Shown here piece after piece: positions 23,467-34,508 of a DNA stretch of 64,000 nt. How positions within the stretch are numbered: position 1 is the stretch's first letter; every line of letters begins with the position of its first letter. The translations under genes were made by a program, and so were the position numbers. The notes under the pieces were generated by a model. That model was not told the origin of the DNA. It was given only the letters and a program-made list of their open reading frames with translations, and searched no databases. The stretch lies in assembly GCF_017562075.2 (NCBI RefSeq), contig NW_024427642.1, positions 51,019-115,018 on the forward strand, given 5' to 3'. Origin of the DNA: Anopheles merus (lineage: Eukaryota > Arthropoda > Insecta > Diptera > Culicidae).

Positions 23467-25946
23467 CCCTCAGGGTCAACCTTGATTTGCCTAAACATTT
23501 TGGCAACATCAGCACTCAGCACGTATCTGTGCATCCGAAACCTCAGCTGAACTGAGAATAAATCAGCCTGCACAGTGGGACCCGTCATCATAACATCATT
23601 TAATGAAATATCATTCACTTTAGCCGATGCATCAAATACAACCCGGCATTTGGTGGTATTCTTGCTGGGGTTCAAAACTGCATGGTGAGGAAGGTACCAC
23701 CTTTTAACTTCAGCTAAATCGAGCGACTCATTTACCTCGCGACAATGGCCCATAGCCTTGTATTCCTCCATAAACATGGAATACTGCTCCTTCACTTCTG
23801 GACGGCGACTTAGCTGAGCTTCCAAAGCAAAAAATCTACGCAAAGCCATCGAACGTGAGTTGCCAAGTTTGTCAACTGTTTCCCTTAATGGAAGCCGAAC
23901 GATATACCTACCGTCCACATCGCGATGATGACTTTTCTTAAAATGTTCTTCACATTGTTGCGCTTCCGTTTGAACGCACTGTTCGTTAGAAACCTCTTCT
24001 ATTTCCCAAAACCTTTGCAATAACTGATCTAAATTATCAGAAACTGCTATGTTCGTATGCACACCTTCACCATTGTCACTGCTGTCGATACAGCCACCAA
24101 TCACCCATCCTAATTCAGTGTCCATCACAACTGGAAGTTCATTCGAGAGTTTGACGAACCCTGACTTCATGATGAAAGGTAAACGATCCATGCCAATAAG
24201 CAAATCTATTGACGCCGGCTTGTTAAAGTCAGGATCAGCTAAGTCAAGATCACTTGGTATTTTCAGATTATCAATACAGAAATACGACGCTGGAAGGGTT
24301 CCCGTTATTTCATCATACACAAGACAACGCAAGTCCACAGTAAAGTTTCTACACATTGATTTTACAATAACCGAACAACACTTGTTTACTGGTGACTTAA
24401 CGTTCCCGATCCCTGACACTGGCATGTTAGTATTCACCATTCGACACCCCAATTTATTCACAAGCTGCCATGTTATGCAGCTTATCTGAGAGCCGCTATC
24501 CAACAATGCTCGGCAACGCACTAACCCTCCGCCATTGGCTATTACGTTCACTAGAGCTGTTTGTAAGATTACACGCACTCTCGGCAACGTTGAAACCCTT
24601 GAGTGTTGGCTCACACTAAACACTGCTACATCGGAATCTGGCACTTCATCGGATGCTGTTTGATTCACTACACTCTCCGCTTGATCGTAATGCATGATTG
24701 TGTGATGAAAACCCGAACACCTTTCACACTTGATCTGTGACTTGCACCGATTTCTCCAATGACCATACTTCAAGCAAACAAAACACAACCCTTTTTTCTT
24801 GAGCAACGCTCCTCGTTGTTTCACATTCAATTTGCTTAGTTCGGGGCAATTTTCCGTTTCATGTGCAGCCTTACAAACCGCACACTTTTGCTCAGTGATA
24901 GCCGTATTTGCCCTATATCCAGAACGACCGGGTTTATCGACGAAATTCTTTTGTTTCTCCGATTTACCACTACACTTGCAACGCTCAAGTACTGATACAC
25001 GACTCTTCAGGAACGTTATAGTGTCTTCGTATTTCGGGAACTCGTTCCGTGATACAGTTGACTCCCATTGTTTGCGCGTTTCATTGTCCAAGCACTGTGA
25101 AATAATGTACACCACAAATTTCTCACTCAGACCATCAAAACTCTCACCAAGAAACTTCAGATTCGCAACATGTGTCTCTATACCCGTCACCAGTTCACGC
25201 AAACACTCATAATTTTCCTGCTTCATCTTTTCCGTATCCAAAAGTCCCTTGATGTGCAAGTCCACTATCCGTCGTTTGTCGTCGTACTTTTCTTCGAGCA
25301 ATTTCCATGCATGATCATAATTTCCATCACTGATCGTTTTTGCATCAATTATCATTGATGCTTCACCCGTTAGAGCTCTTTCCAAATGATAGAGCTTGAT
25401 TCGTGGTTCTTCGTTGGTTTTATCAACCACGTCCCGAAACATTACCTTAAACCTTTGCCAATCCTCATATCGTCCGCTGAACGATGGAATGGCACGAGGC
25501 AACGAAGTATGCACCACTACAGGCGCACTCGCTTGCACCGGTATTGTTTCTGGTTCTTTCTTTTCAACCACAGGCGGCGATCGGCCTTCCAACGTTGACT
25601 CCAATTCCGTCATTGTGTCCTCGTATAGAACACGGAATTCCTGGTAAGTCGCGGTTTCACTCTGACGATCACTCGCTGATAAGCTTTTCAACAAACGTTG
25701 ATGGTGATCGAGAAATTGTACACTTGCACCTTCCACTGACCTTTGAAATATTCTCAACCGTGCGTTGGAGAATTCGCTCCCTTCGTCAGTGGCCTTTAGC
25801 AAAGTGTCCCTTATTCTCACCACCTCGTCGATTGCTGCTTGTCGCATAAAACCATGCGCGTCCGGATCAATCTCAATAGATTGCAACTCTTCCGCATGTT
25901 CCTCATCGGGCTTCTCCTTCGCAGACTTCGATGTTCTAGTCATCAT
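23433..25946 (-). CDS. BEL/Pao gag-protease-RT (N-terminal part of polyprotein)
   Basis: The ATG at 25,946 is chosen because it is the first ATG after the primer-binding site; upstream codons lack one. Domains in order: a Pao-type Gag region of the DUF1759 kind (about residues 130-320), two Cys/His knuckles (one containing CFVCLKYGHWRNRC), an aspartic protease with the LLDSGSQIS active site, and the start of reverse transcriptase (CRVVFDASAK, then VLSADVAKMFRQIKVDPE). The frame is then lost: GAGGGAT contains one G more than the flanking reading needs (GGG at 23,467-23,469), and the remaining RT lies in the other frame (20,723-23,515). Gag packages the RNA and the protease cuts the polyprotein. 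Given the near-identical LTRs, the shift may be recent or a consensus error. Confidence 0.93.
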   Translation of the reverse strand: MMTRTSKSAKEKPDEEHAEELQSIEIDPDAHGFMRQAAIDEVVRIRDTLLKATDEGSEFSNARLRIFQRSVEGASVQFLDHHQRLLKSLSASDRQSETATYQEFRVLYEDTMTELESTLEGRSPPVVEKKEPETIPVQASAPVVVHTSLPRAIPSFSGRYEDWQRFKVMFRDVVDKTNEEPRIKLYHLERALTGEASMIIDAKTISDGNYDHAWKLLEEKYDDKRRIVDLHIKGLLDTEKMKQENYECLRELVTGIETHVANLKFLGESFDGLSEKFVVYIISQCLDNETRKQWESTVSRNEFPKYEDTITFLKSRVSVLERCKCSGKSEKQKNFVDKPGRSGYRANTAITEQKCAVCKAAHETENCPELSKLNVKQRGALLKKKGLCFVCLKYGHWRNRCKSQIKCERCSGFHHTIMHYDQAESVVNQTASDEVPDSDVAVFSVSQHSRVSTLPRVRVILQTALVNVIANGGGLVRCRALLDSGSQISCITWQLVNKLGCRMVNTNMPVSGIGNVKSPVNKCCSVIVKSMCRNFTVDLRCLVYDEITGTLPASYFCIDNLKIPSDLDLADPDFNKPASIDLLIGMDRLPFIMKSGFVKLSNELPVVMDTELGWVIGGCIDSSDNGEGVHTNIAVSDNLDQLLQRFWEIEEVSNEQCVQTEAQQCEEHFKKSHHRDVDGRYIVRLPLRETVDKLGNSRSMALRRFFALEAQLSRRPEVKEQYSMFMEEYKAMGHCREVNESLDLAEVKRWYLPHHAVLNPSKNTTKCRVVFDASAKVNDISLNDVMMTGPTVQADLFSVQLRFRMHRYVLSADVAKMFRQIKVDPEGYALTKNILAS

Positions 25947-25992
25947 GTTGCACACTTCTAACACTTTTCTAACATCCGGTTCGAAGGACCAA

Positions 25993-26402
25993 TGGATAAT
26001 TTGCTCTGGGAAGCAGTGGATACGAAGGAAAAGTTTGATTTTTGTGTCGCTTTATTGACTAACTTAACACCGCTGCGTTTGCGTCTGGCTAAGCCGATTG
26101 CTACAAACAGAATTCCGTTTCAATTCGAAATTCACCGCTCGCTCTTACCACTACCAGTATAAATTCATCGCATACGCGTTTCTACCTGCTCGCCTGTTTC
26201 TAGCCTCGTGCTCTTGCTCTCACACTTGCTTGCCAAAAAATACTACACGTACACCAATACACCGACCGGCGCTTTTGCTCGACTTATTGTATCGATACAT
26301 ACGTACGTGCATACCGTCAACTACAAATGTCGTCCGTTCCGTATGGCACGATGCCTTCCCTCTCTCTCTCTCTCCTCTTCATCTTCCGTTATCAACGGAA
26401 CA
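25993..26402 (-). repeat. 5' LTR of the BEL/Pao element
   Basis: 410 bp. Read on minus it begins TGTTCCGTTGATAACGG and ends ATTATCCA. It matches the LTR at 20,291-20,698 except for a substitution and a TC-run length difference, which points to a young insertion. Confidence 0.95.
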
Positions 26403-27176
26403 CCGTCACTGTCATGAACACCTTCCTTTCTTTGACCGATCGATCATAACATTCCGGAAGAGCATACATTCGGCGACAGTTTTGCATACACACGCACACT
26501 CACACCCATGCGCAGGCGGCTTGGCATATCTGTGTAATCTACACCATACGAAAGCAAAAGCTTAGTGTAATAAAATTATGCTTTATGTTTAGCACGTTCA
26601 GTTCGATGGCAGGCCCCAGGGACTGCCAGTGAACTTTCCAGTATGCCGATTTTACAATCAGCTTGCGTTCTAGATGCCGGCGGAACGGAATGTTGATGAA
26701 AAACAGCGCCAGGCTGAACGTGCTAATGCGAATTAGGGTTCTGCCCGTTGCACAGCAAACCCTCCAGCGTGAGCTAGCGATTCCTTGGTCATTTTTACAT
26801 TGCAGCGATTGAACTCATTGCGCTTTTTTGGTTTGATTTGTGAAAATGCAACTTCTTCGCTGCAATGTTTAGTATCGGCTTGTTAAGCGCCACAGCAACT
26901 CATGAGCATTGGCCACAAGCGAGAAAGAGATAGCGCTATGGAGGGAAAAAGCACGGACGACGGCTGACAGCGATTGGCCGTCTGATGCACCAACACATCC
27001 AAACCTTCGACAGCGCGTTCAGGCGAGGGGTATGAGGCGGAGTCAGGGACGGGTAGCTCGACTGGCTGCTTGACAAATTTGCCGTTGGAGGGAAAAAGAA
27101 GGCATGATAAAATTCTCCGAACGCCATCATTTCTTGCGTCGCTTTGCGCAGCGGGGTTGCTTTGCGCAGCGGGTAT

Positions 27177-27763
27177 ACTCAAATTTGGATGTCAAACTTC
27201 AGCCCTTTTGACACTGGCTGTGTACTTTTTTGAGCTCATGGCTGCGTGCCGAGCGAGATGGCAAAGTATATATCTATCTCTTTCTGGCAATTCGAATGCG
27301 TGTGAATGCATTTGTATAGGTAGATCCAAATTTGCAAATGTATTGAAAAATATATAACGGCCAAAAAATATATTTACCCACAGTTGTGTGTATCGTACGT
27401 ATTTGTTTTTTAACGTTGCCCTCATATTTCTCTTCACTCACACCACCGATTCCTTTATTTGGCGCCAACACTGTACACACCATCCTTTCATCTCCTCATT
27501 CTGTCTGTGTGCCGCCATCGAATCACATGTATTTTCCTCCGCGGAGCGATTTATTGAATTCGTGTTAGTAAGGCGTGTGTTAGTTGTGGTTAGTATTTAT
27601 TTATCATTATTTTTTGCTTATATGCCGCTGGTCGATTGATTGCTGGTGTTGAACTGCTGTCCGTGTAGTATGTTCCATGCCGGTTCCGATGTAACCAATT
27701 GACCGCGGTAATCATGGATGCGCATAAACCTTACTTAAATTTTGCGTTGTTGCATTGTTTCAG
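27177..27763. other. Upstream interval of the DUF4806-like gene
   Basis: No coding signal supported. It holds the end of repeat unit E and then unique sequence. The 5' UTR and promoter of the gene starting at 27,764 should lie here, but no distinct TATA/Inr pair stands out. TGCATTGTTTCAG at 27,751-27,763 looks like a splice acceptor, so an untranslated first exon further left is likely. Confidence 0.5.
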
Positions 27764-29592
27764 CAAAATGTTTCCGGTACGAAAGGAGTCTAGTGACAAC
27801 GAGTGTCTGTCCGACGCAGGTATGAAGAAAATTTCTAATATATCATATCCGGGGGCGGTATCCGAAATCACCACCAGCGGCATTGCCACAACCACAACCG
27901 TGGTTGAACAATCACCACTGTCGCCACAGCGGCTACATGTGGAACGTTAACCTGGGCTACCAGCACCATGATAGCAAGCAGTGTCCAACGCGCTACCGCC
28001 CTTCGACCAGCTGTGCCATTTCACCAGGAACATTCAAACGGTCCTCCGAGAAAAATAATGGGGCTACGTGGTCTTCACATCAACACCAACCTTATAACCG
28101 ATGTCCGGGGCGCAGTATCGGTTAGCGAGCTGACAACAGTTGTCCCCTCAACTTTCCCGGCCTCTCCAGCCATCTTAACAACTGGGTCGTCGTTTGCACC
28201 TGTTCGGCAAGGTGCCACCTGTGCATCAGCGGTGCAGCGTAGTGCAACTACTACGGCGGCGGTGCAGCGTAGTGCAACCGCTACATCGGCGGTGCAGCGG
28301 AGTGCCACCGTTGCATCGGCAGTGAAGCGAAGTGCTACCTCTACAGCGGCGGTGCAGCGTAGTGCTACAGCTACAGCGGCGGTGCAACGTAGTGCTACCA
28401 CTACAGCGGCGGTGCAGCGTAGTGCTACCGCTACAGCGGCGGTGCAGTCGGCAGTGCAACGCAGTGCTACCACTACAGCGGCGGTGCAACGCAGTGCTAC
28501 CACTACAGCGGCGGTGCAGCGTAGTGCTACCGCTACAGCGGCGGTGCAGCGGAGTGCCACCGTTGCATCGGCAGTGCAACGCAGTGCTACCACTACAGCG
28601 GCGGTGCAGCGTAGTGCTACAGCTACAGCGGCGGTGCAGCGGAGTGCCACTGTTGCATCGGCAGTGCAGCGAAATGCCATCGTTGCATCGCCAATCCGGC
28701 GGGCATCAGCGGTCGCTTCGCCAGACCGCTACGATAACCAGCCAGTTCCTGCTGTATCACCTGTCCCATCCACCAGCAAGAACCGGTCGGGGGTAATTCG
28801 ACGTTCGAAGGCAGCTAGTCCTCTCCGGTCAACCGCTACTCATTTGGGTACGGCTTCCAATCGCGCAGATCCCGTCTCCACTCCACCCCGAGCCACAGTC
28901 ACCGCCACTGACTATCCTGGTGTCGATCCTTCGACTGATGTGCGGCAGCAAATATCGCACCTATTTCAATACGTAAAACGACGGTTTGACGATATCGAAA
29001 ACACCCTCCAGGCACACAGCGCAACTCTGAATAAGGAAATCCCCGTCATCCGTAAGACGGTATTGACGACGGAGGTGGTTGTGAACCGGATCAGAGCAGC
29101 GGTGTGTGCCGACAAGGAGGGGTGTGCGAGGTCTTTGCCGGACGAGTTTACGCTGCAACCCATCAGATCGAAGGACGAACTCGACAACATGGAGCGGAAG
29201 TTGGCTGACAAGGAGTATATGCGGCACTGTGTGTCGTGGCTCAAATGTGAGGTGATGTCGCCGTATTCAATGAAGCGGTTGAACCAAGCAAGGGACTTGC
29301 TTTTTTCAAAGGCTTTCATGCCTTCCTGCAGGTGGACAGCCAAGAACGGGAAAATACCGCTAAAAAATTATCCTAACATTGTGTCACTAATGGCAAAAGT
29401 TGGAAGCACGGACGACATGGTAGTGAAGAAAGGATTTATAAAAAAATTTTTTTTTTGAAATTGCGCTACGCCGCAGCACGCGTTCCTGAGAACGAAGAAG
29501 CCGAAGAAGAAAACGAAGAACATCACCTGAACTTAGCAGATGTTGAAGGTCTTGAAGATCACGAAGATCTGAATTTTGATTTGAATTTGTAA
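27764..29592 (+). CDS. DUF4806-domain protein with a minisatellite-encoded repeat region (two coding exons)
   Basis: Inferred exons: 27,764-27,819 (ATG at 27,768; acceptor TTTCAG before it, donor GTATGA after it) and 27,930-29,592. The 110-bp intron joins in phase (G|CG). The N-terminus is short and acidic. Fifteen copies of a 10-residue unit like AVQRSATTTA follow, then a Ser/Thr/Pro-rich linker and a short helical region (QISHLFQYVKRRFDDIENTL). The DUF4806-like domain comes last (from LQPIRSKDELDNMERKL through the SMKRLNQARDLLFSKAF region to NIVSLMAKVGS). DUF4806 proteins are abundant in mosquitoes, some in transposon contexts, and their function is unknown. A T10 run at about 29,447-29,456 breaks the frame. 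One base away, the frame continues to an acidic tail ending at 29,592. The frame as read stops at 29,458. Confidence 0.7.
28229..28690 (+). repeat. 30-bp coding minisatellite
   Basis: Fifteen in-frame 30-bp units encode AVQRSA followed by a variable TTTA/TATA/TVAS-type ending, plus one 12-bp partial unit (AVQS) after unit 7. Unit length divisible by three keeps all six frames largely open, so the long minus-strand frame here is a shadow. The period and A/T/S variation repeat in higher-order blocks (for example the order TATA, TVAS, TTTA), consistent with block duplications by slippage or unequal exchange. Confidence 0.95.
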
Positions 29593-30030
29593 ATAGTAGA
29601 TATGTAGTTTCTTGTCATATTTTTTTAAAATTAGTATAGTATAGTTAGCATAGTTGTAAATAGTAGTATAGGTTTTGGTTAAATTGAATTATGAAGAATT
29701 CATTATAGTTTGTTAGTAGTATTAGTTTAGGTGTGTCCGTTTGGTGAACTGTATAAAAATGAATTAAATTATTACAAAACATGAACTCAGAAAAAGAATA
29801 TACCGAGCTTAAAATCCAAAAGCTCTATATTTGCATTCACAATCCGAAAACATATTAAGTAGCAATTGTCTTGGTATTATGTGGGGCTCATATTTATAAA
29901 AAAAAACATTATTTTAAGAGGAGTAAGTATGCGACAGAAAAGCTTTTTTTTGGAGTTTCAGTCTTGTTTGCAAAGATTGCATACAACGTGAGGCATGTAT
30001 ATGCATGGACTGGTTGTTGAGACCGTTTCG
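29593..30030. other. AT-rich 3' flank of the DUF4806-like gene
   Basis: No gene seen. It contains AT-rich sequence with repeated AATAGT/TTAGTA motifs, plausibly the 3' UTR of the gene ending at 29,592. No canonical poly(A) signal is clearly placed. Confidence 0.4.
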
Positions 30031-30520
30031 CTAAAGATCACGTGAACGTGAACGTGTTTCCAGCGGTTTTAGCAATTCTACGTCTGCTAACCCGATGAGC
30101 AGTTGTGGAACGGGGTGGTCAACGGTGAGAAGTGGAATGTCTTGCAAGTAGTAAAGGTTTGTTATCAGATATTTTAAATTTGGGTTTTGTGGTAGGAGAC
30201 TTAGCTTGTTGATGGTGTGAGCGACCGCTATTGAATAGCGCCGCTCACTCCCCTTTGCCGAAATCTGCAGACTGACGCGACGCGAAGTAGCTTCATTTCT
30301 TTTAACGTCGGAAGTCCAATGAAGCTCCAGCCGATCCGGATCCCTCTTCAGTCCAAGTTGTTCCGCTAACGCCGCTTCCACCAGTGTGAGAGACGATCCT
30401 TCATCCAGGAACGCCAAGGTTTCGACGGTTACTGTGCCGTTGTATACTGAAACAGGCACAATCCGGAATAAGGTATCAGACGGCTTCTCCTTCATCTGAT
30501 GGATGGATCCTTCATCTGCA
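30031..30520 (-). pseudogene. Decayed BEL/Pao element, protease region
   Basis: The frame carries ETLAFLDEGSSLTLVEAALA, the Pao-type aspartic protease (DUF1758-like). Glu replaces the usual Ser after the catalytic Asp (DEG for DSG), as seen in some Pao families. It ends at a stop at 30,031. No RT follows to the left, so only gag and protease survive from this copy. The missing linker to the zinc knuckles is replaced by 30,521-31,440. Confidence 0.75.
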
Positions 30521-31440
30521 GTCAGCTACCGTGGCACATTGGGCAAACACCTGTATAAAAATCGAAAAACCAACTTTGTCGCAAGTTTACACCATAAACA
30601 TTTTCTAAAAAGAGATACTTAAACTTAGTTGAAACCAAAATATTATACGTTTTTATCCAAAACTTTGCCTATAGCTCAGGCCATCAAAGTACAATTTTGT
30701 GTTTTTTGTCCCAAATTTGAGCTATTTTTCGACCGAACATAAATCATAATATTTTAGTAAATAATGGTTAGATTTTGATAATCAATGTGTTGTTGTAAAC
30801 GTTTTTTGTCGTACTTTGATGTTATGTCTGAATATTTTGCAAAAAGTTGTTTTTATAGTTCATAAATGATTGAAAGCCAAACATCACTGCTGAATTTTTG
30901 GATGTTTTCATTTTGGAGAGTGATTTTTTTTATGATTCGATTTCACTCGTGAGTCGTATATCATAGGAAAGATCAACATTTTTCCTACGTTTTGTCGTTA
31001 AAACTAGCTGCGACCATCTGCGACCCCGAAAATTATCAAACTTTTTCTTTAAAGTAGCGCGAGCTTGACATGTATTGTTGTAGGAGCCATATACCACCAG
31101 TATCCAACTACCTGTCATAAACGGGCATTTGAAACGACCAGGCAAAAAATAAAGCTGAAGAGAGAAAAAACTGTTTTAAAAAGGTCGTAAGATAGGAAAC
31201 AGCTCTTTTCAAAACCAACCATGAAAAACATAACTTTTTTAGCGTGTAATACTTTAAAAATTCATTTTCAGTAAGAAACTTATTCCGCCTTCGTTTTAAT
31301 TCCTAACAATTATTGTCGATGCTGTTAACTGATACGCAATAATGCAATGTTGTGAGCGATAATTATTAAGTTCTTGGCTGTCTTGACGATTTTAGTATAG
31401 GACTGCCCTGTATAGTAAGAGCAATTGTATTGAATGAAGA
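30521..31440. other. AT-rich insertion inside the decayed Pao element
   Basis: About 0.9 kb of non-coding AT-rich DNA separates the zinc-knuckle and protease parts, where intact Pao elements have only a short linker. It is therefore probably an inserted, decayed element. I see no clear terminal repeats. Confidence 0.45.
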
Positions 31441-31750
31441 AAAATTGCAATAGCACGAGGGATTGATTTTCATCCCGGCGTTTGTATGGCCGTTGCCCAC
31501 TGTGCGTGGGTGTGGAATCTGGTGGATCCTCGTGAAGTAGCGTGTGGTGTCGTTCTCGACAACCCGAAACTTGGCAGACGTATCTGCATCTGCATAGATT
31601 GGATGCATGCATTCCCAAACAGACATGGCACAGTTTGAATTTCCTCACGGAGACTTGTCGTGCTTCAAGGCTCATGCGTTTAAATCTATCGCACTGTTTA
31701 ATGCGATGTGCTGGATCGTGGCAGACTAGTCATTCACCTGTCCCATAGAA
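31441..31750 (-). pseudogene. Decayed BEL/Pao element, zinc-knuckle region
   Basis: Minus-strand frame with CHDPAHRIKQCDRF followed by LCHVCLGMHASNLC, the tandem Cys/His pattern of Pao Gag. It continues the gag of 33,541-34,190 after the non-LTR insertion at about 31,755-33,539. It breaks off near 31,441, where unrelated AT-rich DNA begins. Confidence 0.75.
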
Positions 31751-31754
31751 AACT

Positions 31755-33539
31755 CTCTCTGGACCGTTGTGTTGGTTTCTAGCATTTGGTTCTAGCACGA
31801 TGATCGTTTGACGTTTAACTGTTCGGCCGCACTTTCGTCGCGCTCCGTTATTTTTCAGTAATTTTCTTGTGTTTTCTGCGTTGCATCGCATTGTTGCCTA
31901 TTCTACGGACTATTAAACTGCTTCACATCATCGTTGCGTGTTGGCGAATTGTTTAGTTGCACCGCACCGGTGGTTTCCTGCTGTTTTTTCCTGCTCGGCT
32001 CAGCAGTGTTGTGCTGTGATTACGCGTGATTTCGCGATGGCGGCTATTTGCTTCTCGTGTGCTGAACGGCTAGAGGCCACCGGCTGCATCATCTGTTGTG
32101 CATATTGTGACGCTACGTTCCACCGCGGCTGTTGCAAATTGCCCCCCGAGCTGATTGACGCAGTATTGTCCAATGTCGACCTGCACTGGAGCTGCATTGG
32201 CTGCACTAACATTCTTAAAAATCCGCGCTGCCGTTCGGTAAAAGAAATAGGCGCCCAGGTCGGTTTCCAAGCCGCCCTCACCTCAGCTGTAGCAGCTATT
32301 GGCAAGCTCGTTGAGCCTATTGTCGCCGAAGTTCGCAGTGGTTTTACCCTCCTTCAAACTGCATCCACGCCTCACATTCGGAATCCTGATCCTCCTAGGA
32401 GTTCCCAGCTCGCTCGTACAGTGGCTTAAGTCTTACCTAATTAATCGCACATACATCGTGAAAATTGATAAGCACATGTCCAAAGAAATAGTCAGCAGCT
32501 CGGGTGTGCCACAAGGAAGCAATATTGGCCCGCTTCTCTTCATATTGTTTATCAACGATGTTACCCTCGCTTTACCTCCCGACAGTATCAGTCAGTTTGC
32601 CGACGACGCAAACATTTTTGCGCCTATTTACAACACAGGTGATTGTACTTTCCTGCAAGACTGCATCGACATTATCTGTTCGTGGTGCAAGCGTAATGGA
32701 CTGACTATCTGCATCGAGAAATGCTACTGTGTGTCTTTTAGTCGATGCAGGAGCCCAGTGACTGGGACCTACTTCATGGACGGCACTGCAGTTTTTCGAC
32801 AGAATCATGCCAAAGACCTGGGCGTTCTGCTTGACTCTAGTTTGAACTTTAAACAGCATATCGATGACGTTGTAGCCAGAGGAAATCAATTACTTGGCGT
32901 GGTTATCCGGACAACTAATGAATTCCGCAACCCCATGTGCATCAAAGCTGTGTACAACTGTATCGTTCGTTCGGTTCTGGAATATTCATGCGTAGTCTGG
33001 AGCCCAACTACCGCTTCTTCAATTGCTCGACTTGAGGCGATTCAACGTAAGCTCACGAGATATGCCCTACACCTACTTCCCTGGCAGGATCGCTATAATC
33101 TTCCTCCGTATGCTGCGCGGTGCCGTCTTCTAGGCCTTGAACCTCTTTCGATTAGAAGACGCAATGCACAGTGCTCTTTCATCGCTGGATTGCTAAATGT
33201 TTCTATCGACGCATCGCCTTTGTTGCATCGAGTCGATATCTATGCACCATCCCGAACACTTAGGTCTAGAGAAACTCTACGGCTCGCTCAACCCCGTTCC
33301 AGTGCTGGTCGGTCTGACCCTATGTTCCGCATGTCGGCTGTCTTCAACACTGTCTCGGATTGCTTCGACTTCGACATCTCAACTCAGTGCTTCAAGGAAC
33401 GTCTCCGGCTTTTGCCGTGGCCGCAATGAATTGCGATCCAAATCTTGTTTTTGCTATGTATTTTTTTTAATTGAACTGTTACATCTTAATTAGGCCATAC
33501 GGCCCGTTGAAGATTAAATAAATAATAATAAATAAATAA
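31755..33539 (+). mobile_element. Internally deleted non-LTR retrotransposon inserted in Pao gag
   Basis: A plus-strand element interrupts the minus-strand Pao gag. From 32,037 an ORF1-like frame carries a PHD-like Cys/His array (ICFSCAERLEATGCIICC, then CDATFHRGCC). Without an endonuclease, it passes directly into the middle of reverse transcriptase in the frame 32,299-33,429: GVPQGSNIGPLLFILFINDV, the catalytic FADDANIF, then a complete C-terminal region. A 3' tail of (TAAA/TAA)n at about 33,515-33,539 follows. It is thus an internal deletion derivative of a CR1/Jockey-like element. The clade is uncertain. Confidence 0.85.
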
Positions 33540-33540
33540 T

Positions 33541-34190
33541 TTTGATGTGAAGCTTGACGGACTGGTATTATTGTCTTGTTCGATGCTGTTGGTTGCTGGT
33601 GCATGTAGGAGGACGGGCGAACGGTCATGGTTCCTTGCAGGCCTTGACGTGCTGGATTCCTCCGAATGTACTTAGTTACATCGCTAGCCTTTTCTACCAA
33701 GTCTTCCATAAATAGGCCAAATTCATATAGCGTAGGCTATATTTGGCGTTTGGCCTGGATTGCTCGTTTGTATGTGGCCCAATTCAACTGCCTAGACGCT
33801 GGTAGCTTATCGACAATCTCTTCCAGCAACTCGTGATTAGCTAAGTAGTGCTTTCGGTCATCGGAACTAAGCTGGCTGCATAAGTGTTGAACAGCCAACC
33901 CAAATGTAATTAAGTCGTCCAAGCGTCTAGGCGGATGCAGTTGTCGGATTTTCTGCACCATATCCGTTATCACGAGAGATGGTTTGCCAAACAGACGCTG
34001 GAGGGTTTTAATTATTAACGACACGAATGAAGGTGAATCCAACCAGACTTCAACCACATCCCGTGCTGCGCCAAACAAACACTCTTCCAGTCTGGCTAGA
34101 TTTTCCTCGTTTGAAAATCCACACGCGGCTGTTGACTCTACGTAGCTGTTATAAAATCGTGGCCAGTCCCTAGGCGTTCCGCTGAACGTC
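33541..34190 (-). pseudogene. Decayed BEL/Pao element, gag N-terminal part
   Basis: On minus, frames here give a Pao-type Gag (DUF1759-like) segment. It includes WPRFYNSYVESTAACGFSNE upstream of 34,078 and LIIKTLQRLFGKPSLVITDM within, then a stretch up to TIIPVRQASHQN where a non-LTR element interrupts it. At least one frame change lies around 33,710-33,737. It is a different Pao family from the element at 20.3-26.4 kb. Confidence 0.75.
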
Positions 34191-34405
34191 TGTCTGTCTA
34201 GAATTCACTAAACAAGCTTTAGAATTCACTAAACAATTAATTTTTATTCCGGATTTTTGTAATGGCGATTTCACAAGCGAATAATGATTTTGGGGTGTGG
34301 GCGCGGTTTAAAAATAGTCCGGTCTCTCAGCTGATCATTTGCGTACTGGACATAGCATGACCCTTGGTGACCCCTGTTGTCGACCGTGACCTAGTTTCTA
34401 ATTTC

Positions 34406-34406
34406 C

Positions 34407-34470
<64 letters not shown>

Positions 34471-34508
34471 TTCTCTCTCTCTCTCTTTTTCTCTCTCTTT
34501 CTCTCTCT
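34406..34508. repeat. (CT)n microsatellite
   Basis: About 100 bp of CT dinucleotides with a few interruptions, starting after GATGTA. The flanks 34,191-34,405 and 34,509-34,690 show no gene. Confidence 0.95.

Larger units (their letters stand above)
20291..26402 (-). mobile_element. Nearly intact BEL/Pao LTR retrotransposon
   Basis: A 6.1-kb element on minus with 5-bp target duplications CCGTC (20,286-20,290 and 26,403-26,407). Two LTRs of about 410 bp differ by a few changes. A primer-binding site starts TGGTCCTTCGAACC just inside the 5' LTR (reverse complement of about 25,977-25,992), and a purine-rich tract precedes the 3' LTR. The coding order gag, protease, RT/RNase H, integrase is that of BEL/Pao. 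It has one apparent one-base frameshift in RT. It is inserted in a hAT MITE inside repeat unit E. Confidence 0.96.
18055..27176 (-). repeat. Repeat unit E, minus orientation, interrupted by a BEL/Pao element
   Basis: Unit sequence runs from about 18,055 to 20,290, is interrupted by the retrotransposon at 20,291-26,402, and resumes from 26,403 to about 27,176. It ends in two short copies of CTTTGCGCAGCGGG. The two halves join without loss apart from the 5-bp target duplication. It is almost identical to D with scattered substitutions. Confidence 0.88.

Noticed and set aside
28075..28680. Minus-strand 201-codon frame with an ALRCTAAV-type repeat
   Set aside because: Shadow of the plus-strand 30-bp coding minisatellite; a period divisible by three keeps all frames open.
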